DNA from: Chloroflexota bacterium
GTDB taxonomy: Bacteria > Chloroflexota > FW602-bin22 > JAMCYS01
Assembly: GCA_021847625.1 (NCBI GenBank)
Contig: JAJZQK010000164.1
Span: 1-7,075 of the forward strand
Length of the DNA stretch: 7,075 bases
Reading direction: 5' to 3'
The translations under genes and the position numbers were made by a program. The notes beneath the pieces are model-generated. The model was not told the origin of the DNA. It saw only the letters and a program-made list of their open reading frames with translations, and ran no database searches. Positions 1-3,774 of this stretch are shown piece after piece (the stretch's first letter is position 1; each line of letters starts with the position of its first letter).

Positions 1-89
1 AGAGCCTGGGGGGGTTAGCCAAACGGCCATCGGTGCCCCCTAGAGGGGTCCGTTGACCGTTCAGTGGGCGTGCCGATGCCCTGTCCGCG
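1..89. other. Upstream spacer, no gene recognised
   Basis: No convincing coding region or RNA gene is visible in this leader. Frames that are open here on the minus strand run antisense through the tRNA genes and are the familiar tRNA-antisense artefacts. There is a small C/G-rich inverted repeat (CCCC at 37-40, GGGG at 45-48) with no T-tract on either side, which is too weak to call a terminator. The heptamer CGTTGAC occurs at 51-57 and again at 88-94, the second copy overlapping the -35 box of the tRNA promoter. Confidence 0.5.
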
Positions 90-119
90 TTGACACTGCC
101 TGCCGTCTTGGCTTATAAT
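90..119 (+). promoter_or_regulatory. Sigma-70-type promoter of the tRNA operon
   Basis: A perfect -35 hexamer TTGACA (90-95) and a perfect -10 hexamer TATAAT (114-119) are separated by 18 bp, one more than the optimum of 17. Transcription would start near 126-127, about 10 nt before tRNA-Trp. No other plus-strand promoter of this quality was noticed up to position 789, and the tRNA genes are closely spaced, so all seven are probably transcribed from it. Fully consensus promoters are typical of stable-RNA operons. Confidence 0.9.
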
Positions 120-136
120 AGCCACTGCGTTTCCGT

Positions 137-209
137 AGGAGCGTAGCTCAGCTGGTAGAGCAGCGGTCTCCAAAACCGCCGGTCGGGGGTTCGAATCCCT
201 CCGCTCCTG
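137..209 (+). tRNA. tRNA-Trp (anticodon CCA)
   Basis: The acceptor stem pairs AGGAGCG (137-143) with CGCTCCT (202-208), with discriminator G209. The anticodon stem GCGGT/ACCGC (163-167, 175-179) closes the loop CTCCAAA, giving anticodon CCA at 170-172. The T-arm contains GTTCGAATC. It is the only tRNA in the cluster without an encoded CCA end: the discriminator is followed by CCC. The transcript would therefore depend on the CCA-adding enzyme. Tryptophan carrier; first gene of the operon, 5 nt before tRNA-Leu. Confidence 0.96.
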
Positions 210-214
210 CCCCT

Positions 215-301
215 GCCGAGGTGGTGGAATAGGTAGACACGCTGTCTTGAGGGGGCAGTGGGCGTTAGCCCGTACGAGTTCAAATCTCGTCCTCGGCACC
301 A
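215..301 (+). tRNA. tRNA-Leu (anticodon GAG)
   Basis: Acceptor stem GCCGAGG (215-221) pairs with CCTCGGC (291-297). Discriminator A298 is followed by an encoded CCA (299-301). The anticodon stem CTGTC/GGCAG closes loop TTGAGGG, giving anticodon GAG at 249-251. This is a class II tRNA with the long variable arm expected for leucine. It reads CUC and CUU codons. Confidence 0.95.
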
Positions 302-312
302 TAACCCAAAAC

Positions 313-387
313 GCGGAAGTGGCTCAGCGGTAGAGCATCTCCTTGCCAAGGAGAAGGTCGCGGGTTCAAATCCCGTCTTCCGCTCCA
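313..387 (+). tRNA. tRNA-Gly (anticodon GCC)
   Basis: Acceptor stem GCGGAAG (313-319) pairs with CTTCCGC (377-383). Discriminator T384 is followed by an encoded CCA (385-387). The anticodon stem TCTCC/GGAGA closes loop TTGCCAA, giving anticodon GCC at 345-347. The T-loop contains TTCAAAT. It reads GGC and GGU. It is followed closely by tRNA-Cys and tRNA-Leu, the Gly-Cys-Leu order also found in tRNA clusters of Bacillota. Confidence 0.96.
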
Positions 388-392
388 CCCCC

Positions 393-466
393 GGCGACGT
401 GGCCAAGTGGCAAGGCGGAGGTCTGCAAAACCTCTATCAGCGGTTCGAATCCGCTCGTCGCCTCCA
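393..466 (+). tRNA. tRNA-Cys (anticodon GCA)
   Basis: Acceptor stem GGCGACG (393-399) pairs with CGTCGCC (456-462). Discriminator T463 is followed by CCA (464-466). The anticodon stem GAGGT/ACCTC closes loop CTGCAAA, giving anticodon GCA at 425-427. The discriminator base U in the RNA is the usual cysteine identity element. The next gene starts after a 42-nt spacer. Confidence 0.96.
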
Positions 467-508
467 TCACGTAGTGTGGGCGCCCCCAGCGGGCGCCGTC
501 CCCGCTTT

Positions 509-594
509 GCCGAAGTGGCGGAATGGCAGACGCGCCTCTCTCAAAAAGAGGTGAGGGTTCCCTCATGTGGGTTCGACTCCCACCTTCGGCACCA
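509..594 (+). tRNA. tRNA-Leu (anticodon CAA)
   Basis: Acceptor stem GCCGAAG (509-515) pairs with CTTCGGC (584-590). Discriminator A591 is followed by CCA (592-594). The anticodon stem CCTCT/AGAGG (535-539, 547-551) closes loop CTCAAAA, giving anticodon CAA at 542-544. The long variable arm is a clean hairpin (TGAGGG/CCCTCA), as expected for a class II leucine tRNA. It reads UUG and is the second leucine isoacceptor of the operon. Confidence 0.95.
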
Positions 595-614
595 CGGCGC
601 GACTCGCGCCGCAC

Positions 615-688
615 TGGGGAGTTGTGTAGTGGCAGCACACCAGCCTTTGGAGCTGGGCGCCCAGGTTCGAATCCTGGCTCCCCAGCCA
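615..688 (+). tRNA. tRNA-Gln (anticodon TTG)
   Basis: Acceptor stem TGGGGAG (615-621) pairs with CTCCCCA (678-684). Discriminator G685 is followed by CCA (686-688). The anticodon stem CCAGC/GCTGG (640-644, 652-656) closes loop CTTTGGA, giving anticodon TTG at 647-649. The weak first pair U-A of the acceptor stem is a known glutamine identity element. Confidence 0.95.
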
Positions 689-714
689 ACCCGAGCCAAG
701 ACCAAATACCATAT

Positions 715-789
715 TCCCCGATAGCTCAATGGTAGAGCGGACGGCTGTTAACCGTTAGGTTCGAGGTTCGAGTCCTCGTCGGGGAGCCA
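715..789 (+). tRNA. tRNA-Asn (anticodon GTT), probable integration site
   Basis: Acceptor stem TCCCCGA (715-721) pairs with TCGGGGA (779-785). Discriminator G786 is followed by CCA (787-789). The anticodon stem GACGG/CCGTT (740-744, 752-756) closes loop CTGTTAA, giving anticodon GTT at 747-749. It is the last gene of the operon. The antisense strand of this gene carries the last 20 codons and stop codon (726-728) of the adjacent serine recombinase. The tRNA is complete and looks functional, as expected if an element inserted at its 3' end and restored it. The matching distal repeat is not in this window, so the integration role is inferred. Confidence 0.95.
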
Positions 790-2420
790 ATTACCGATTT
801 ATCCGAACTTCCGCCAGAGGTTCGGTTAACAAGCGCGACGCCCGGAATCTGGTTGAGCGTGAGCCTTACGCGATACCACCGGGCGCGTATTTTTGTGGCG
901 AACACGCCGTTCTCCGCGGGTACCTCCTCCGCTGGGTCGAAGGGACGGACCTCTACCTCGCGCAGCAGCAGCTGGAAGAGCTCCTTCTGATCGTCGAGGG
1001 TAAGTAGATTCACCAGCCGGGCGAAGTCCTGCAGACTGCGTTGGATCAGCTCGGCGTCCAACACCCTCTTCTGGCGACGCGCGATGTCCAGCTCCAAGTT
1101 CTCGCCGAGCGCTTGGATCTGCTCCTTTTCTCTTACGAGCCGCTTGTACTCCTCCTTAATGTCCTCTGCCAGAAGATCGTCCTGCTTCATAATCTCGATG
1201 ATGCGGCGGATCGCTGCACTAAGGCGGCCGATCTCCTCCCGGCGTCTGAGCAGGTCCCCTTGCATCTCGCTGACCGACTTGACTGCTTCCCGGTTGGCCG
1301 CATCCACGCAGGCTTGGAGTATGGTTGGGTTGTCTCCGAGGTCGGCGAGGACCTGCTTGACCAGGGCTTCAAAGTCGCGCGCCGGCAGCATCTTGATCGG
1401 GCAGGTGGTGTGGCGCCCGTCCCGAGTAAAGTTGACGCACGCATAGTAGAGGTACGGCGTTCCGTCCTTCGTTTTCTTGCCAGAAGGGTAGGGCGTCATA
1501 GCCAGGCCGCAGACGCCGCACTTGAGGATGCCCTTGAGTAGGTGCACGTGGTCATCCTTATAGCGCAGGCCGTTACCGTCGTCCCGCCCCTTGCCGATCG
1601 CCTTGTTGGCCTGCCCCCAGGTCTCCTCATCGACGATGGCCTCGTGCTTCGCGCGATATTGCCGCCCGTTGTAGCCTATGAATCCCTTGTACACCGGATT
1701 ATGAACAATGGCCTTGACCAGATCCTCACCGAACCGCTTGCCGCCCACCTCGTGTTGTGTACCGCCACGCCTGGTTATCAGTCGGATCTTGGTTCGGAAG
1801 CCACGGGCATTGGCCTCGTTGGCCACGGTGCAGGGGGAACGCGTCTCGATGACGCGTTCGAAGACGAACTTGATGATCGGCGCCTCCCGTTGGTCGGGCT
1901 GGAGCGTCTGCGTTTCCTTGGTGTAAACGAAGCCGAGGGGGACGTTGCCGCCGTTCCAGAGGCCTTTCTCGGCTCGACCGGCCATCTTGCTCATGGTGCG
2001 CTCACGGGTCAGCTCCCGTTCGAACTGCGCGAAGCTGAGCAATACGTTGAGGATCAGCATGCCCATGGAGTCGGATGTGTCGAAGTGCTGAGTGGCCGAG
2101 ACGAAGGTGACGTTGTGCGCCTTGAGGACCTCCCAGAGCTCGTAGAAGTCCTTTAGCGAACGGGAGATGCGGTCGATCTTGTAGGTGACGATGACGTCGA
2201 CTTTGCGGGCGCGGACATCTTCGAGAAGCTCCTGGATACCGGGTCGCCGGAAATCCTTGCCGGAGTAGCCTGCATCCTCGTAGATGCCGGCTACCTTCCA
2301 GCCCTTCTCCCTATGAATGTCGACGTAGTTGCGGCAGACCTCTTCCTGGCGTCTGAGCGAGCTATACTCGCTTATCGCCTGTTCGTCGGTGGAGACCCGC
2401 GTGTAGACTGCGCATCGCAT
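726..2420 (-). CDS. Large serine recombinase (probable element integrase)
   Basis: This site-specific DNA integrase/excisionase has 564 residues, usual for the family. The resolvase catalytic domain (about 1-150) carries Y6, R8 and nucleophile S10 in YTRVS, plus D83, R84 and R87 in KIDRISR. A recombinase domain follows (about 160-275). A zinc ribbon has cysteines at 301, 304, 328 and 340. A charged coiled coil spans about 383-453, with a short C-terminal region after it. Two ATGs lie 6 nt apart. The second (2420) is chosen because AGGAGG (2428-2433) is 7 nt before it but only 1 nt before the first (2426). The last 20 residues (545-564, GSPTRTRT...PLYH) and the stop lie antisense inside tRNA-Asn, so the natural end probably depends on the insertion junction. 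In a 60-base sample near 1141, GC is 29/60 against 39/60 near 6541, hinting at a separate origin. The family is very secure; the target is inferred. Confidence 0.95.
   Translation of the reverse strand: MRCAVYTRVSTDEQAISEYSSLRRQEEVCRNYVDIHREKGWKVAGIYEDAGYSGKDFRRPGIQELLEDVRARKVDVIVTYKIDRISRSLKDFYELWEVLKAHNVTFVSATQHFDTSDSMGMLILNVLLSFAQFERELTRERTMSKMAGRAEKGLWNGGNVPLGFVYTKETQTLQPDQREAPIIKFVFERVIETRSPCTVANEANARGFRTKIRLITRRGGTQHEVGGKRFGEDLVKAIVHNPVYKGFIGYNGRQYRAKHEAIVDEETWGQANKAIGKGRDDGNGLRYKDDHVHLLKGILKCGVCGLAMTPYPSGKKTKDGTPYLYYACVNFTRDGRHTTCPIKMLPARDFEALVKQVLADLGDNPTILQACVDAANREAVKSVSEMQGDLLRRREEIGRLSAAIRRIIEIMKQDDLLAEDIKEEYKRLVREKEQIQALGENLELDIARRQKRVLDAELIQRSLQDFARLVNLLTLDDQKELFQLLLREVEVRPFDPAEEVPAENGVFATKIRARWYRVRLTLNQIPGVALVNRTSGGSSDKSVIGSPTRTRTSNLTVNSRPLYH
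803..825 (+). terminator. Hairpin after the tRNA operon, candidate terminator
   Basis: The segment 803-811 can pair with 817-825, giving a 9-bp stem with one G-U pair and a 5-nt loop (812-816). It begins 13 nt after the CCA of tRNA-Asn, where a terminator for the tRNA operon would be expected. The 3' side is followed by TTAAC and not by a real T-run, so intrinsic termination would be weak. The DNA is also codons of the recombinase on the other strand. A role as part of a recombination site is equally possible. Confidence 0.4.
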
Positions 2421-2438
2421 ATGCATGCCTCCTGCCCC

Positions 2439-2455
2439 GAGCCCGCTGTGGGCTC
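2439..2455 (-). promoter_or_regulatory. Hairpin in the vapC-recombinase gap
   Basis: GAGCCC (2439-2444) is the inverse of GGGCTC (2450-2455), giving a 6-bp GC-rich stem with a 5-nt loop. It almost fills the 36-nt gap between the toxin stop codon (2457-2459) and the recombinase start, and ends 5 nt before the AGGAGG ribosome binding site. There is no T-run after it on the minus strand, so it is not a standard terminator. It could pause or attenuate read-through from the toxin operon, or shield the recombinase mRNA. The function is unproven. Confidence 0.4.
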
Positions 2456-2456
2456 C

Positions 2457-2921
2457 TCAGACCCAATCCTCTGGATTAATGGTATCAAGCCCCGCCCACT
2501 CGGCGGCTTTGATCAACGCCCGATCGGCGGTGACGAAGCTCCCCGTTGCGACACCCCGCCGCCTGGCGCGCGCGAATGTCCAGCGGGCCGAGGCGACGTG
2601 CAGCGCATCCAGGGAGCGGAGGCGCAGCGGTGCCGGCGCCGTGAGCAGAAGCGCGGCAGCCTGCTGCGCGATGGACTGGTCGCAGTCGACCACGACGAAC
2701 GATCGTGTGTCCCTCAGGAACAAGCGAAACAACGTATCGCGTTGCTGTACTGTGATAACCCCCTCGTGGGTCCGGCGGGCGAGGGCGGAGGCAATCTCCA
2801 CCATGGTGACTAGCGAGACGACAATTGGCTCCCTCTCGCAGAGTCGGATCACCCACGTCGACCCGGTTTCGGTCACATACCGCTTGACTACCGCACTACT
2901 GTCCAGGTAAGTAAGAGACAT
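2457..2921 (-). CDS. vapC: VapC-type PIN-domain toxin ribonuclease
   Basis: This is a PIN-domain protein of 154 residues, slightly longer than the usual 130-150 of the VapC family. Family members are metal-dependent endoribonucleases that cut tRNA or rRNA when not held by their antitoxin. The acidic residues of a PIN site are all visible: D7 in YLDSSA, E42 in MVEIASA, D105 in SLDALHVA and D133 in FVTADRAL. The catalytic set looks intact, so the toxin is probably active. The ATG at 2921 is chosen because the PIN fold begins at once (SLTYLDSS) and GGAG lies 9 nt upstream; the open frame continues further up to 3092, but that part overlaps the antitoxin and resembles no domain. It lies 16 nt after the antitoxin stop and is surely cotranscribed with it. 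The recombinase follows 36 nt downstream. Confidence 0.92.
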   Translation of the reverse strand: MSLTYLDSSAVVKRYVTETGSTWVIRLCEREPIVVSLVTMVEIASALARRTHEGVITVQQRDTLFRLFLRDTRSFVVVDCDQSIAQQAAALLLTAPAPLRLRSLDALHVASARWTFARARRRGVATGSFVTADRALIKAAEWAGLDTINPEDWV

Positions 2922-2937
2922 CAGTAGCCACTCCGCC

Positions 2938-3282
2938 TCACAAACGGTCTTCTCGGTCAGCGATGATCGTCGCCGAGAGAGATGGCTGGATCTGCGGCAG
3001 CGACCGCCGGTAGGTCTCCCGGTCGGGCAGATCGTCGCCCGGGCGGAGGTGCGGGGGCAATCGTCCAGTGTCGAGTTCGACTGCCATGTCACTAAGGGCC
3101 GCCCTGATGTGCTGTACTTGCTCGGCCAGTGGGTCCTCCCCCTCGCCCCCGCTGTCGTGCTCCGCTGCGGCGTCGTGGAGGGTCGCCACGATTAGCTGAT
3201 TCAGCGAGACTCCAGCCCGTTGTGATCTCTGCGCGAGACGTCGGTGGAGTTCTTCGGGCAGCCGCAGGGTTATCCTCGCCAT
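2938..3282 (-). CDS. Ribbon-helix-helix antitoxin (partner of VapC)
   Basis: This small DNA-binding antitoxin has 114 residues. Residues 2-40 (ARITLRLPEELHRRLAQRS..., then GVSLNQLIVATL) form a classic ribbon-helix-helix: one beta strand and two helices, closest to the Arc/HicB-like group with its SLNQLI signature. The acidic linker (41-51) and the tail (about 52-114) presumably wrap and block the PIN toxin. The ATG at 3282 is preceded by a G-rich Shine-Dalgarno (GGGGGG, 6 nt spacing). The in-frame upstream methionines reach into the promoter and are less likely. Such dimers normally repress their own operon, and a palindrome and ATGG repeats sit just after the -10 box. The exact antitoxin subfamily is not certain: the RHH resembles HicB-type proteins, while the toxin is VapC-type. 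Confidence 0.88.
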   Translation of the reverse strand: MARITLRLPEELHRRLAQRSQRAGVSLNQLIVATLHDAAAEHDSGGEGEDPLAEQVQHIRAALSDMAVELDTGRLPPHLRPGDDLPDRETYRRSLPQIQPSLSATIIADREDRL

Positions 3283-3308
3283 ACTTGTCCCCCCTTTGCC
3301 GATTGCGA

Positions 3309-3318
3309 CACCATGGTG
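3309..3318. promoter_or_regulatory. Candidate operator for antitoxin autoregulation
   Basis: CACCATGGTG is a perfect 10-bp palindrome lying in the leader just downstream of the predicted start site. On the minus strand, ATGG recurs four times from the -10 region through this palindrome, with starts 8 to 9 nt apart. Ribbon-helix-helix dimers typically bind short inverted or tandem repeats of this size next to their own promoter. This makes it the best visible operator candidate; binding is inferred. Confidence 0.45.
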
Positions 3319-3328
3319 CCATGCCCCC

Positions 3329-3357
3329 ATTGTACCCATGTTCAAATATTGCTGCAA
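3329..3357 (-). promoter_or_regulatory. Promoter of the antitoxin-toxin operon
   Basis: On the minus strand the -10 box is TACAAT (3329-3334, five of six consensus bases) and the -35 box is TTGCAG (3352-3357, keeping TTG), with 17 bp between them. The predicted start is near 3322, giving a 5' leader of about 40 nt before the antitoxin ATG at 3282. This gives the toxin-antitoxin pair, and probably the recombinase by read-through, transcription independent of the transfer operon. Sequence-based only; the -35 box is weak. Confidence 0.55.
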
Positions 3358-3383
3358 GTGGCCCGACGGCTTGCGCCCCCTCG

Positions 3384-3743
3384 CTAGGCCGATCTTGGTC
3401 GCGCTGGGGCCACCGGTTGAGGCAGGGGCACGGAATCATTCGAGGTGCCGGCCGGACTGTGGCTTCGGGTTCCTGCCGGCAGTTGGGATGCGACCTCGCT
3501 CTGCAACGGCCCGGCGGCGGGACATCTGCCATTATACGGGCTCTCGACCGCTGAGGGGCGGTGGATCGTGGCCTGTCGCCGGCTGGGCTCGGCCGGCAGA
3601 GACGAAGCATCAACGGAGGCCGTGTGGGATTCGCTCTTCGTCGGATCTGGATTATCAGTAGTCTCAACCCATAAGTAGACTCCCTTCAGGAGGATCTCGC
3701 CGAGGCGTCGCAAACGCTCCTCTCTCGTTACGTACTTGCCCAT
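3384..3743 (-). CDS. Small protein of unknown function, disordered tail
   Basis: This is a predicted 119-residue protein that I do not recognise. Residues 1-30 (MGKYVTREERLRRLGEILLK, then GVYLWVETT) look like an amphipathic helical segment with several basic residues, and this is the only part that looks folded. The rest is rich in proline, serine, alanine and arginine and is probably disordered. The ATG at 3743 has AGGAGG ending 5 nt before it, a very strong ribosome binding site. This is why the frame's longer extension to 3851, inside the preceding gene, is rejected. It starts 31 nt after the stop of the replication-relaxation gene, so it is likely the last gene of the transfer operon. The convincing start and N-terminus support a real gene. 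The low-complexity tail could be a degraded or frameshifted end. Confidence 0.6.
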   Translation of the reverse strand: MGKYVTREERLRRLGEILLKGVYLWVETTDNPDPTKSESHTASVDASSLPAEPSRRQATIHRPSAVESPYNGRCPAAGPLQSEVASQLPAGTRSHSPAGTSNDSVPLPQPVAPARPRSA

Positions 3744-3774
3744 CGTCCTCCTATGCGCCCAGCGACCAGTACGC

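Noticed and set aside
37..48. CCCC/GGGG inverted repeat as a terminator of an upstream gene
   Set aside because: The stem is only 4 bp with no T-run, which is too weak to support.
15..735. Several 60-107 residue open frames across the tRNA cluster on both strands
   Set aside because: They are translations of tRNA genes or their complements (for example RRDSNPRP and GFEPATF type peptides), a known annotation artefact. The tRNA folds explain the sequence fully.
1041..2156. Plus-strand open frames of 166, 120 and 204 residues
   Set aside because: They lie opposite the recombinase, whose domains and catalytic residues are clear, and resemble no protein family.
726..2420. Recombinase as a broken pseudogene because it ends inside a tRNA
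   Set aside because: Catalytic residues, zinc cysteines, coiled coil and length are all complete; only the last 20 residues are tRNA-derived.
2922..3092. Longer toxin frame starting at 3092
   Set aside because: The extra 57 residues overlap the antitoxin gene and look like frame-shifted noise. The PIN fold starts right after the ATG at 2921.
3092..3667. 191-residue minus-strand frame across antitoxin and small gene
   Set aside because: It is Arg/Pro-rich, in a different frame from the supported genes, and has no ribosome binding site or domain.
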